Part shown: one piece after another, positions 53,373 through 63,128 of the stretch
Position numbering within the stretch: position 1 is the first letter of the stretch
Layout of the letters: each line of letters starts with the position of its first letter
Assembly (NCBI GenBank): GCA_017427885.1
Contig: JAFRRW010000013.1
Location: forward strand, 134,828 to 198,827
DNA: 64,000 bases
Source of the DNA: Bacteroidales bacterium
Lineage (GTDB): Bacteria > Bacteroidota > Bacteroidia > Bacteroidales > UBA932
Reading direction: 5' to 3'
The notes under the pieces: model-generated
Seen by the model: the letters and a program-made list of their open reading frames with translations, nothing else
Told to the model about the DNA's origin: nothing
Databases searched by the model: none
Position numbers and translations under genes: made by a program

Positions 53373-54290
53373 TTACCTTTTTCCCGCCAGGATGACACCG
53401 ACAAGGATTGCGGCCGAGCCGAAGAGTGACATCGGAGGGACCCTCTCGCCGAGGATGATCGCCGCCGAGATCAGGGTGAATACGGGATTGAGATAGACGT
53501 AGTTGGTGGCCGTCACGTTGCCGAGGCGGGACATCACCACGTTCCAGGCCACGAAACAGGCCAGGGAGGCGATGAGGCCGAGGAACAGCAGGTTCAGGAA
53601 AACCGTTGGCTTGGACAGTACGTCTTGAGGGAAAGGATCTCCATTTAATAATAGGAAGGGTATGATAGTCAGAAGGCCGTAGAAGAAGACTTTCCTGGTA
53701 GCGAACACGGGACCGTAATCCTTGGTCATCTGTCCCATGAAGATGCTGTAGAGAGCCCAGCAGAGGGCCGCGGAGACGGACAGAAGGTCTCCTTTCAGCG
53801 ATAACTGGGGCCTTGACCCGTCGAAGAACACCAGCGCCATTCCCGACAGCGCCAGCAGGGTACCGGCAATCAGGGGAAAGCTCATCCTGACCTTCTCCAG
53901 ACCATCCGCAAACCTCCCTTTCAGTATCCTTCGGCCGGCGATGGTGAATAGCGCGGTCCAAACCGGTGCCGTGCACACCAGGAAGGCGACGTTTGAGGCC
54001 TGCGTGTATGCGAGGGCCGTATTTTCGGTCAGGAAGTAAAGGGAACCACCCGTTATGCCGAGGAAAAGGAACACCAGTTCGTCGCCCACACTGTCACTGA
54101 ACAACCTGCCCTTTCCTCCGAGAAGGGAAAGGACCAATATCCCTATATACGCCATAATGAAACGGATGGCGAAGATGGCGGACGGTGTCAGCCCCTCTCC
54201 TATAAGGATCTTTGTAGAGACAAAGGTTACGCCCCAGACGGCTATTACCGCCAGGGCTAGCAGGTGAAACAGAGCGGTCCCTTTTTGCAT
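53373..54290 (-). CDS. EamA-family (DMT) transporter
   Basis: 305 residues with ten predicted helices in two EamA repeats, for example AVIAVWGVTFVSTK at the start of repeat one and CWALYSIFMGQMTKD at the start of repeat two. Family members export amino acids or metabolites across the inner membrane; the substrate cannot be told. A dyad over a near-consensus -7 box lies directly before the ATG. Confidence 0.88.
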   Translation of the reverse strand: MQKGTALFHLLALAVIAVWGVTFVSTKILIGEGLTPSAIFAIRFIMAYIGILVLSLLGGKGRLFSDSVGDELVFLFLGITGGSLYFLTENTALAYTQASNVAFLVCTAPVWTALFTIAGRRILKGRFADGLEKVRMSFPLIAGTLLALSGMALVFFDGSRPQLSLKGDLLSVSAALCWALYSIFMGQMTKDYGPVFATRKVFFYGLLTIIPFLLLNGDPFPQDVLSKPTVFLNLLFLGLIASLACFVAWNVVMSRLGNVTATNYVYLNPVFTLISAAIILGERVPPMSLFGSAAILVGVILAGKR

Positions 54291-54292
54291 CG

Positions 54293-54319
54293 TCCGGTAA
54301 AGATAGTAAACTTACCGGA
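54293..54319. promoter_or_regulatory. Dyad TCCGGTAA-N11-TTACCGGA over the EamA promoter region
   Basis: Perfect 8-bp arms (54293-54300 and 54312-54319). On the minus strand TATCTTTA (54305-54298), one mismatch from TAnnTTTG, falls inside it and ends 7 bases before the EamA ATG. The position suggests an operator; it could also act as a hairpin ending the convergent-free gap. Confidence 0.5.
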
Positions 54320-54343
54320 TATCAGTATTTGAATAAGAGTGAT

Positions 54344-55378
54344 TTATAGGACCTTTTTCACAGCTTCCTCGATTCCCTCACCTCTCAATCCCTCCTCTAA
54401 TACGATGCCGTCAGGGCTGAAGAGCATGATATGGGGAATGCCGGTGATACCGAACTTTCCGGCAAGCGCCTGCGAAGGGTCCAGGACCTGCGGATAATGG
54501 ATCCCGAGTTCTTTCATAGCCTTCACGGTCGCTTCCTTCTTATCGTTCACTGGAACACCTATGACCACCAGTCCCTTGTCTCGATATTTCTCGAAAACGA
54601 CGGTCACATATGGCGTCTCTTTCTTGCAGGGACCGCACCAGGAGGCCCAGAAATCCACTAGAGTGTATTTCCCGGCACCTACATAATCTTCAAAAGATCC
54701 GTTACTTGTCTCAATATCTCCGTTGTCCGAAAGAGTGATTACATTATCGCTGGGGAGTGATTTCAGGTGTTCGTAATACCCTCCGATCATGGCATCATCC
54801 TTGATAATCTTACCTCCCTGTTCGTACAGAGAGAAGAATTCATCCTTGTCGATAAAATGCATCATAAGGACCATTGCCTGATTTCCCAGGGGATCGGACT
54901 TGTGTTTCTTATAAATCTCCCTGCATCGGTCGGCTACGATTTTATATGTCTCGGCATTGACTGAATCGGCTCCTTCTTTGTCTCCCGCTTCCATCAACGC
55001 AAATGCTTTTTGTCCATATTCCATGAATGTGTTCATCGTCCACTGCTGGAGATCCTGCAATTCTTCGGAGAGGGGACTGCCTGACACGACCGGTTTGCCG
55101 TCTGACATCGAGATGATTATCTCCTTTGAATCAGGAATAAGTGAAATTGGCTCGTAACGGTCTCCCCTGACGACTGAAACACCGGTTTGAGGGTTAAGAT
55201 TGCACTTAAGGGTGAACGCTCCGTCAGTTACAGCGCTGGCATCGAGAATGGCCCCTGACATATCGACAAGACGCACGGAATCCACCGGGTCGGTAATGGT
55301 CCCGTTGATAGTACAGACACGGTTACCGCATGCATATGCTGCGGAGAGGGTGATAAGGAAAAAGAGGTATTTTTTCAT
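54344..55378 (-). CDS. TlpA-like thioredoxin lipoprotein with DUF4369-type N-terminal domain
   Basis: 344 residues. Lipobox AAYACG (Cys17). The N-terminal part (about 22-110, INGTITDPVDSVRLVDMSG) fits DUF4369; the C-terminal thioredoxin domain has WASWCGPCKKETP with Cys248 and Cys251. Likely a periplasmic thiol-disulfide reductase. Last in the same-strand chain with the efflux permeases (14-base gap), but a functional link is not shown. Confidence 0.88.
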   Translation of the reverse strand: MKKYLFFLITLSAAYACGNRVCTINGTITDPVDSVRLVDMSGAILDASAVTDGAFTLKCNLNPQTGVSVVRGDRYEPISLIPDSKEIIISMSDGKPVVSGSPLSEELQDLQQWTMNTFMEYGQKAFALMEAGDKEGADSVNAETYKIVADRCREIYKKHKSDPLGNQAMVLMMHFIDKDEFFSLYEQGGKIIKDDAMIGGYYEHLKSLPSDNVITLSDNGDIETSNGSFEDYVGAGKYTLVDFWASWCGPCKKETPYVTVVFEKYRDKGLVVIGVPVNDKKEATVKAMKELGIHYPQVLDPSQALAGKFGITGIPHIMLFSPDGIVLEEGLRGEGIEEAVKKVL

Positions 55379-55392
55379 ATCTATTGTAAGTA

Positions 55393-57696
55393 TTATTCTT
55401 TCTTCAGTTCCTCAGCAGGGTTGGTGCTGGAGGCATGGATCGTTTGCCAAAGGACGGATAGGAAGGAGACAGACAGTGCGATGGCCGCGGCAACGGCAAA
55501 CACCCATCCGTAGTTTTCAATCCGGTACCAGAATTGCCGCAAATACCGTTCCGCAAGGAAGATAGCAACAGGAATGCCGATCATGATGGCAATACCGATT
55601 AAGACCATATATTCTGTAACCGTCCTTCGAGCCTCTGATGCAATCGTGCCACCGAATACTTTTCTTACCGCGATGTCCCTGGTCTCCAGTCCGGTATAGT
55701 AGGCACTTATAGACACAAGTCCCAGCAATGCAATGAGTATAGCTACGACCATGGAGAGTTCAATCAGACTGATGAACCGGCGCGTATCCTGCATTCCTCG
55801 CTCAATCAGTTCCGGAATGTACCCATACCATTTTTCCCCATATTCCTCTCCTCCGGTAAGGCGGATACTTTCCTGTCGGGCGATTTCTCGCAGTTCGGAC
55901 CGGACTTCGGCGTCGAATCTGTTTAATTTGAGTACATAGGTCGATTGTCTTTCAATAGGGGAGACTTTGACGATTCCAATCTGATTACCAGCAGCTTCGG
56001 AAGGACTATTAGTGACAAAATCCTTGATTATGCCGCATACTTCCAAATCTGGCCAGACCATTAAGGAAATTGGTGAGGGGAGGGACTCGTCAAACGAATA
56101 AAACCGAGCAGCCGATTCTGTCAGCCACAGTCCTTCGCCCGGGACACGGAAATCCTTTACGACCTCAAATCCGAACAGGTCGAATGCGTCACGGTCACAC
56201 TCCAAAGCGCGGATTTCAATTTTCCTCTCGTCCTTGTAGGTGGTAATGATGGTACGGATCCCTCCTGGATAAGCATTGGATACCCCCATCCGCTCCACAT
56301 ATGGCTTTGCGGCCAATTCATCCTTACCCACCGAACCGCTGGAAATGTAATACAGGTTTGAGACATCGGCCCCCAAAGGCATCGTCAGGAGATGGTTATA
56401 CTGCATTTCCATGACAAGCGCCAGTGAAATAAGGGCGACGGAAATGACATTCTGGACAACGATGAACACTTTGGAGAATAATCTCTTGGTCTGGCGGCGC
56501 TGCTCACCTTTGATGACGGCAACAGGATTGTAGCGGGAGGTAATCATTGCAGGCACCAGTCCTGATATGAGGCCTACCAGAATAACCAGCAAAGTATAAA
56601 AGGTCAGGTATGGTGAAGAAAGAGTAACCTCCAGTCCAATGTCTCCGGCCACATATCGGTTGAATACTGGTTCCAGCCCTTTGGCCAGCATCAATGCAAA
56701 AGCCATACAAACTGCCACAAACACAATGGATTCAGAAACGTAACGCAAAATAATCCTGGTCTTTGTCTCGCCGAGCACCTTTCGTATGGCCATTTCCTTG
56801 GCTCTTTTCCCCGCCAAGGCTACACTGAGGTTGATATAGTTGAATAGTGCTGACATCAACAGGAGGATCCCGACAGCGATGAGGACATACACAAGAATCA
56901 CATCGCCGTGTCGGATAACACTACTGCTCAACTTCCCCCGATCGGAGAAATATAGTTCTTTGAATGGGATGGTCATCCGATATTCCGGCTTGAGAAAACT
57001 GAATGTATCTGGGAATTCACGTACGACCAGAGTGTCAATCAAGGTCCTTGCCGCTTCGATGTCGGCTCCTTCCCTGAAAGACAGGAGCACCAAGTCAATT
57101 GGAGTAACGAATTCCGTTGTTAAAGGAAGGTCAGGGCCGTCGAACGAACGATAGATGTCCGTTTCCTTCAACAGAGATTTCTCCTGAGCCTTTATGATGC
57201 CACCGATTATGCAGGTATCTTTCCCAATAACAATAGGCCTTCCTACAGGATTCTCACCTGGAGAGATCTTCCTGGCGAAACTCTCCCCAAGAAGTACTTG
57301 CCCCTTGTCCTTCAGCACTTCCGCTGATCCTTTCAGAAATTTTTGGGGGATGATATCGAAAATGACAGGGTCAATTACGTAAATATCTGGATTCCCGGGA
57401 GCAGGTTGTCCATTGAACGTCACGGATCTTGTATAACATTTCAGTCTGCCTGCCGCTTCGATTTCAGGGATCCGGCCCTGAACCAGCGACATTTCGCCTG
57501 GAAATGCTGAAAGCCAGTCTTGGCCCATATTAAGGGCATATATCCTGTTGTAATCCGTTGCTTCCCGTGTCACGGCAAACTGCTGCCATACGAAACAGGA
57601 AACTATTATCACGAAAGCAAGACTAACTACCAGTCCCACAGCCTGGATGGCAGTGTATAGTTTATTCCGGGAAAGGAATTTCAGAAAACTCTTCAT
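55393..57696 (-). CDS. FtsX/MacB-type ABC permease 3
   Basis: 767 residues. N-terminal helix (about 15-35), a periplasmic domain, three helices around 275-410, a second helix near 430 with another periplasmic domain, and three final helices (about 650-765). This is the doubled FtsX layout common in Bacteroidota. It is a close paralogue of the next permease upstream: both begin MKS-FLKFLSRNKLYTAI-type and end TNPAEELKKE. It has no ATPase of its own and must use the ATPase at 60093-60773. 12 bases separate it from permease 2. Confidence 0.88.
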   Translation of the reverse strand: MKSFLKFLSRNKLYTAIQAVGLVVSLAFVIIVSCFVWQQFAVTREATDYNRIYALNMGQDWLSAFPGEMSLVQGRIPEIEAAGRLKCYTRSVTFNGQPAPGNPDIYVIDPVIFDIIPQKFLKGSAEVLKDKGQVLLGESFARKISPGENPVGRPIVIGKDTCIIGGIIKAQEKSLLKETDIYRSFDGPDLPLTTEFVTPIDLVLLSFREGADIEAARTLIDTLVVREFPDTFSFLKPEYRMTIPFKELYFSDRGKLSSSVIRHGDVILVYVLIAVGILLLMSALFNYINLSVALAGKRAKEMAIRKVLGETKTRIILRYVSESIVFVAVCMAFALMLAKGLEPVFNRYVAGDIGLEVTLSSPYLTFYTLLVILVGLISGLVPAMITSRYNPVAVIKGEQRRQTKRLFSKVFIVVQNVISVALISLALVMEMQYNHLLTMPLGADVSNLYYISSGSVGKDELAAKPYVERMGVSNAYPGGIRTIITTYKDERKIEIRALECDRDAFDLFGFEVVKDFRVPGEGLWLTESAARFYSFDESLPSPISLMVWPDLEVCGIIKDFVTNSPSEAAGNQIGIVKVSPIERQSTYVLKLNRFDAEVRSELREIARQESIRLTGGEEYGEKWYGYIPELIERGMQDTRRFISLIELSMVVAILIALLGLVSISAYYTGLETRDIAVRKVFGGTIASEARRTVTEYMVLIGIAIMIGIPVAIFLAERYLRQFWYRIENYGWVFAVAAAIALSVSFLSVLWQTIHASSTNPAEELKKE

Positions 57697-57708
57697 TTAT
57701 GTCGGTGG

Positions 57709-60093
57709 TTATTCTTTCTTCAGTTCCTCGGCAGGGTTTGTGCGGGCGGCGCGAAGTGTCTGCCAGAGGACAGAAATGAATGCAATGACAAGTACAATCA
57801 GTGTGGCTGCGACATAAATCCATCCATAGCAGGAAATGCGCTCTGGATACGATTCCAAGAAACGGCGCATCAGCACAGCGGAAACAGGAATCGCGATAAG
57901 AGCAGAAATCATTACATATCCCACAAAGGACATGACACTCCGCCATGTCTCGGTATTAACGGTACTGCCGAATACTTTCCGGATGGCGATATCCTTGGCT
58001 CGGTCAGAACCGAACCAAGTACTAATGGCCAAAAGTCCCATTATGGCAAGGAACACAGCTATAAATGAGAAGAAAGACATCAATCGGACAAAGCATCGGA
58101 GATCATTATAATCGGCGGCGATAATCTCATCTATATAGCCACATTGGACATATTCAGTATTGGAAAACTCAGGGATACCGCCTGCCTCCCGAAAGTATTT
58201 GGATGCTATTTCAATAAAGGTTTTATGAAACTCCTTGTGGCTACCGGTCGTTTTCAGGACAAGTCCGGCATTCTGACTATCGGGAATGATTTTTATGGCC
58301 GGAAAAACGTTTGCTCCAATGTTTTTGAAAGGATCTTTCCCATTAACTGGAAGCCTGCGAAAGTTTTCCACCACTCCACCAATGGCATCAATGTATGTTT
58401 GGTTGTAGGAAAAAAGCCTGTCCAAATCATTATGTTCAGCATCAATGCCAGCAAAGATCTTCAACTCTTCCGGAATCCAAACTGTGCCGGGGCGCAAACT
58501 TTCATAAGTTTCAAGGATACGAAAACCCATGAGCCGGAATGCGGTGGTATCGCATTCCATTACGGACAGGGTGAGATGGCTCTGCTTGCCATCCGGATCC
58601 AATCTTTGGCCGGAGACAATTGTTTTCATATGGGTGGGGATTCCAAAGGCATAACATACAGTTTCAACCTGGGGTGACTGAGCCATCAGGTCGCCCAAAG
58701 GTCGTATGGATATATGCGCTTGAGGACTGTAATAGAAAAGGTCCTTGTCGACATCTGCTCCTATATCCAGTTTTCTTAGATATGTCAATTGGGAGTTCAT
58801 CGTAATTGTGAGGCAGATCAGTACCAATGCCAAGGTCGCCTGGACTATTATGCATATCTTATTGAAAACCATTTTCCTTCTGCGCCGGATCCTTCCGGAC
58901 ACAACATCGATTGGCCGGTATGATGCAAGAAGGGTTGCAGGAACCAGTCCTGCAAGACCTCCGACAGTAAGGATGATAATAACACCCATGATCCAGAAAA
59001 ACGGGTTGAATGTGATGCGGAACGGCATTACGAACGATGCTGGACGAAGGCTGTTAAGATATGGTATGATGGCGAAGGCAAGAATGACTGCCAAAATGAA
59101 ACAGGCCAGAGTGAAAAGCATGGATTCGTACAGAGTCCTGATGAATATGTCCCGCTTGTATGACCCGACGAGTCGCCTTGTGGCCATCTCCTTTGCCCTG
59201 TTACCTGAAATGGCCGAACACAGATTAATGTAGTTCAGGAGAGCTGATGCCAACAGTAAGACTCCCATCAAAGTCAATACCCATATATACAGGTATTTCC
59301 CTTGTTTCAGTGCAGGCATATCTATGGTTGAGAAATACAGCTCTTTGTATGGGGTAGCAATACTCTTTACATTTTGAAAGCCAAATTTTTTTCCCCCAAT
59401 GAACTCCTTGGTGATAAAGTCCAAATCAGCTTCAGGTTTTATTTGGGCGAACATAAATACGGCAACACCAAAAGCGTTTTCCGTAATATTCGACTCAGTC
59501 GCTTTGCGGGCTAATGCGAAAGAGGATTTGAAGGATGCCAGAAAGTCAAAGTCATGCAATATCGTATGCGTCGGATCTTCTACTATGGCGGTTATTACGG
59601 CGGACTCTTTCCCATCGTCTTCGTCGTTTGGACTGAAGAAGTCTACATTTTCGCCGATCGGGTCCCTTCCAGGGAAGAATTTCCTCGCGGCAGATGCAGT
59701 GATTGCAATACCTGCTCCATCGAGAAAACCATTGTCCCCTGCAAGTATAGGTATTGGGATCATTTCCAGCAATTCCTTGTCTGCGAAGCAAATGAAGGAT
59801 TGTGGCTGGTCGAATTCGCCGGCAAGCGACTGTTGAGTAAATATGAATGCTCCTGTCTTGAGTATATCCGGGAAAGACTCTAAAAACTTTCTATCCTGAT
59901 ATTCCATCCAGGGCTGGTCATTCGGGCCCATAAAAAACAAGTCCCCGCTTTCTTTTGGGCCATGTGCTATACTCAGCTGATCCCTGACGGAAATGGCAAT
60001 GACGATAATCAGCGCCAGACTGATGATCAGCCCCACCGCCTCGATGGCGGTGTATAACTTATTGCGGGACAGGAATTTAAAGTATGATTTCAT
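57709..60093 (-). CDS. FtsX/MacB-type ABC permease 2
   Basis: 794 residues with the same doubled FtsX layout: helix about 15-37, helices near 280-420, second unit from about 430, and final helices from about 675. It is a tandem paralogue of permease 3 (same MKS-starting N terminus, same ELKKE end). The start overlaps the ATPase stop by one base (TAATG), so translation is coupled to the ATPase. The coding sequence looks AT-richer than most of the window. Confidence 0.88.
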   Translation of the reverse strand: MKSYFKFLSRNKLYTAIEAVGLIISLALIIVIAISVRDQLSIAHGPKESGDLFFMGPNDQPWMEYQDRKFLESFPDILKTGAFIFTQQSLAGEFDQPQSFICFADKELLEMIPIPILAGDNGFLDGAGIAITASAARKFFPGRDPIGENVDFFSPNDEDDGKESAVITAIVEDPTHTILHDFDFLASFKSSFALARKATESNITENAFGVAVFMFAQIKPEADLDFITKEFIGGKKFGFQNVKSIATPYKELYFSTIDMPALKQGKYLYIWVLTLMGVLLLASALLNYINLCSAISGNRAKEMATRRLVGSYKRDIFIRTLYESMLFTLACFILAVILAFAIIPYLNSLRPASFVMPFRITFNPFFWIMGVIIILTVGGLAGLVPATLLASYRPIDVVSGRIRRRRKMVFNKICIIVQATLALVLICLTITMNSQLTYLRKLDIGADVDKDLFYYSPQAHISIRPLGDLMAQSPQVETVCYAFGIPTHMKTIVSGQRLDPDGKQSHLTLSVMECDTTAFRLMGFRILETYESLRPGTVWIPEELKIFAGIDAEHNDLDRLFSYNQTYIDAIGGVVENFRRLPVNGKDPFKNIGANVFPAIKIIPDSQNAGLVLKTTGSHKEFHKTFIEIASKYFREAGGIPEFSNTEYVQCGYIDEIIAADYNDLRCFVRLMSFFSFIAVFLAIMGLLAISTWFGSDRAKDIAIRKVFGSTVNTETWRSVMSFVGYVMISALIAIPVSAVLMRRFLESYPERISCYGWIYVAATLIVLVIAFISVLWQTLRAARTNPAEELKKE

Positions 60094-60773
60094 TAGAGCT
60101 CATTCTTTACATCACTTACAATCTGACCGTCGAAGAGGTCAATTGTCCTCTGGGCGCAGGCGGCGTCCTTCTGGGAGTGAGTCACCATCACAATGGTGGT
60201 GCCTTCGGCGTTGAGCTCCTTCAGCAGGTCCATAACCTCCTTGCCATTCTTGGAGTCGAGGTTACCGGTGGGCTCATCGGCGAGGATCAGCTTCGGGCCG
60301 GCGACGACGGCACGGGCGATGGCGACGCGCTGCTGCTGACCGCCGGAGAGCTGCTGCGGGAAGTGCTGGGCGCGGTGGCTGATGGCCATGCGCTTCATGA
60401 TCTCCGTGACTTTCTGCTTGCGCTCGGCGACGGAGATATTCAAATAGCGCAGTGGCAGTTCGATGTTCTCATACACATTGAGTTCGTCGATCAGGTTGAA
60501 GCTCTGGAATACGAAGCCAATGTTGCCCTTGCGGAACTTGGTGCGCTCCTTCTCCTTGAGGCCACCGACTTCGGTGCCGAGGAGCTCATAGGATCCGCTG
60601 GTAGGATTGTCCAGCAGGCCCAGGATGTTCAGCAGCGTGGATTTGCCGCAACCCGAAGGCCCCATGATGGCGACGAACTCGCCGTCTTTGATTTCGAAGG
60701 AAACGCCGTTGAGCGCAATGGTTTCGATTTCTTCCGTGCGAAAGATTTTTGAAAGGTTGGTAACTTTGATCAT
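60093..60773 (-). CDS. ABC transporter ATPase (MacB/LolD type)
   Basis: 226 residues, a single nucleotide-binding domain: Walker [11 protein letters not shown] (Lys44), Q-loop segment [12 protein letters not shown], signature [14 protein letters not shown], Walker [13 protein letters not shown]. Typical of type VII (MacB/LolD-FtsX) systems, which power mechanotransmission without moving substrate through the membrane helices. Shared by the three flanking permeases. Its codon use is more GC-rich than that of the permeases around it. Confidence 0.94.
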   Translation of the reverse strand: MIKVTNLSKIFRTEEIETIALNGVSFEIKDGEFVAIMGPSGCGKSTLLNILGLLDNPTSGSYELLGTEVGGLKEKERTKFRKGNIGFVFQSFNLIDELNVYENIELPLRYLNISVAERKQKVTEIMKRMAISHRAQHFPQQLSGGQQQRVAIARAVVAGPKLILADEPTGNLDSKNGKEVMDLLKELNAEGTTIVMVTHSQKDAACAQRTIDLFDGQIVSDVKNEL

Positions 60774-60794
60774 AATGAGTTGTTATTTAATTTA

Positions 60795-63125
60795 TTATTC
60801 ATTCTTTAATGATTCGACAGGGTTTGCGTTCGCTGCTTGCCAGGCTTGGATCCAAACGGTAACAAGGGAGATCCATAGGACAACTACCAGCGCAAGAATG
60901 AATGTCCAGACTGGAAGTTTGATTCGGAAAGCGAAATGCTGCAGCCATCTCTGGCAGATGGCAATGGCGACAGGTGCAGCAATGACAAAACTGACTGCTG
61001 CAATAAGCAAGTATTTCTTTCCGATTTGCCGCATAATCTCCTCCCGTGTGGCCCCGTTGACTTTCCGGATGGCAATCTCTTTCCTCGTTGAACGAGTATC
61101 AAGCCAGATGACGCCAAGGATACCGATAAGGACGATAATAAAAGACAGGAGCGAAGACAAGCGGATGAGACGCGTCAGCCTGATTTCCCGTTCGTACAAC
61201 TTCTTAATATCCTCATTGAGGAAGCTTGTTTCGATGCCTTCATCCTCGACGTGCATCATTTCGCCATAGATACTGCGGGCTTTGGCAATGATATCTTTCA
61301 CGTCGGCATTGGGCTCTAAACGCATCATGATGGAAGAGTAGTTCCATTTGTCACCGATAAAGAAGACCAGGGGAGAATATGCATTTTCAAATGAGAGTGC
61401 ATGAAAGTCCTTGAGTATGCCGATGATTGTAGCATTTCCAAGGAGATAAGATCCAATAAAATGAGGGATTTCCTTTCCAATTCCAAACGAAGGTACTGCT
61501 TCAAGGAACGATTCGTTTACCAGGGCAACGTGTTCTTCTCCCGGGAACGGTAACCGACCGTCAACCAGTTGCAAGTCAAAGAATTTGGCATATTCGGTGG
61601 GGATGGCCCGCCAACTGTATTGTACGACATTTCCGCTTGCTTTATCATGTATTTCCGTCATGGAGGAAAGATCCTCCTGCATGGGTGCCTCTCCTTTGGT
61701 AACATCCTCTACTCCAGGGATATCTCTGAGTTTCAAAGCAACACTCTCAATATTCCCGAAAACGTTGCTATCCATTTTTAGCACCCTGTCATAATTGAAA
61801 CCAAGTTCTTGATTATTGACCATATAAGAAGTCTGGCACTGGAGCGTAATGGCGCAAAGGATGAAAATGAAGGAGAGAATATACTGTAGTGCAATAGTAA
61901 ACGTCCGTAGTCCTCCTCCTTTCATTGACAGGGCAAACGGGCCCTTAAGGACCAATGCCGGCTGGAACGATGTACTATACAATGCGGGGACAAGACCAAC
62001 AATTGCGACAAAGATAATAGCAGCCATCGCTCCTATACAAATTACGGGGATATTCCTTTCCGGAGTCATACTCCAGGACAGGAAAGATCCGACTGCCGTC
62101 CCACTGATAGTCCGCATGGCCAGAATGCCGATTAGGAAAGCACCGCCGACCATAATGGTGGCATGGAACAATTGATTCAATACCAGAGATGAGCGGGATG
62201 CTCCGAATACCTTCCGGGTGTTGATGTCCATAATACGGAACGGGATGGACGCCATGGCGAAATTGATATAGTTGAAGCCGGCGATGCCCAGGAACAGGAT
62301 GGCAATGGCCGTAAGAAGAATACACAGAAGTTTGTTCCCGCCATCTTTCGTCCCCCACCTGTCTATGTGTTTCTCGAACCAGGAATCATGGATTTGCGTG
62401 ATTCTGAGATCTTTTTCGATCTCTCCCAACTGGACTTTCCCAACAGCCTCGCGGACAGCTTCTACATTCGCATCGGGACGAAGCTTGATGTAACAGGTAT
62501 GAGCATTACGGTTGGGAAGCGACTTGTCCCTCTCTCCCTCATGGATGAGAAAACCATTGACCATGCTTTCATTTTCGTTACGGTCTTCATAAATGCCGTT
62601 AATCCGATACTCTCTATCTAATTCAAAAAGTATAGTTTCTCCTATCGGGTCCCTGTCGGGATAATAGCATTTTGCGGCAGATTCGGAAATGAGTGCGTCC
62701 CCTTCTTTAGCGAAATCCTCTCTTCTGCCTCTTGTCAGAATCACATTAAAGACATCCAGGGCCGATGTTTCCGTTTCGGCATAGTTTGACCCAAAAACGG
62801 TTTCGAATTGTCCCTCTTTGTTTTTGATTTGAAGGATGCCTATTGGGTCATTTTTCTTGAAAATATAGTCACATGCAACGGCGATTTCAGGGGAACTGTC
62901 GGCAACCATCTGAATAACAGGCCTCACGACGTACAATCCGTACAATCCTTCCTGAGACGAAGGGGACTCCACCACATAGACATCTTTTCCCCCGTCAAAG
63001 CGATCGTAACGGAAATCCCACCATACCTGGCTCATCAGGATCAGGAAAATGGAAAACGCGATCCCTAATCCAATGAGATTCATGATTGCCGTATACCACG
63101 GCGTTTTTATTTTGAATACTTTCAT
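60795..63125 (-). CDS. FtsX/MacB-type ABC permease 1
   Basis: 776 residues. N-terminal helix (about 14-31), periplasmic domain, helices near 265-395, second unit from about 405, final helices from about 660-770. It starts MKVFKIKTPWYTAIMNLIGL and is clearly diverged from permeases 2 and 3. It lies between the adaptor (3 bases from its stop) and the ATPase (21 bases). Possible lipoprotein or peptide/drug efflux complex member. Confidence 0.87.
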   Translation of the reverse strand: MKVFKIKTPWYTAIMNLIGLGIAFSIFLILMSQVWWDFRYDRFDGGKDVYVVESPSSQEGLYGLYVVRPVIQMVADSSPEIAVACDYIFKKNDPIGILQIKNKEGQFETVFGSNYAETETSALDVFNVILTRGRREDFAKEGDALISESAAKCYYPDRDPIGETILFELDREYRINGIYEDRNENESMVNGFLIHEGERDKSLPNRNAHTCYIKLRPDANVEAVREAVGKVQLGEIEKDLRITQIHDSWFEKHIDRWGTKDGGNKLLCILLTAIAILFLGIAGFNYINFAMASIPFRIMDINTRKVFGASRSSLVLNQLFHATIMVGGAFLIGILAMRTISGTAVGSFLSWSMTPERNIPVICIGAMAAIIFVAIVGLVPALYSTSFQPALVLKGPFALSMKGGGLRTFTIALQYILSFIFILCAITLQCQTSYMVNNQELGFNYDRVLKMDSNVFGNIESVALKLRDIPGVEDVTKGEAPMQEDLSSMTEIHDKASGNVVQYSWRAIPTEYAKFFDLQLVDGRLPFPGEEHVALVNESFLEAVPSFGIGKEIPHFIGSYLLGNATIIGILKDFHALSFENAYSPLVFFIGDKWNYSSIMMRLEPNADVKDIIAKARSIYGEMMHVEDEGIETSFLNEDIKKLYEREIRLTRLIRLSSLLSFIIVLIGILGVIWLDTRSTRKEIAIRKVNGATREEIMRQIGKKYLLIAAVSFVIAAPVAIAICQRWLQHFAFRIKLPVWTFILALVVVLWISLVTVWIQAWQAANANPVESLKNE

Positions 63126-63128
63126 AGC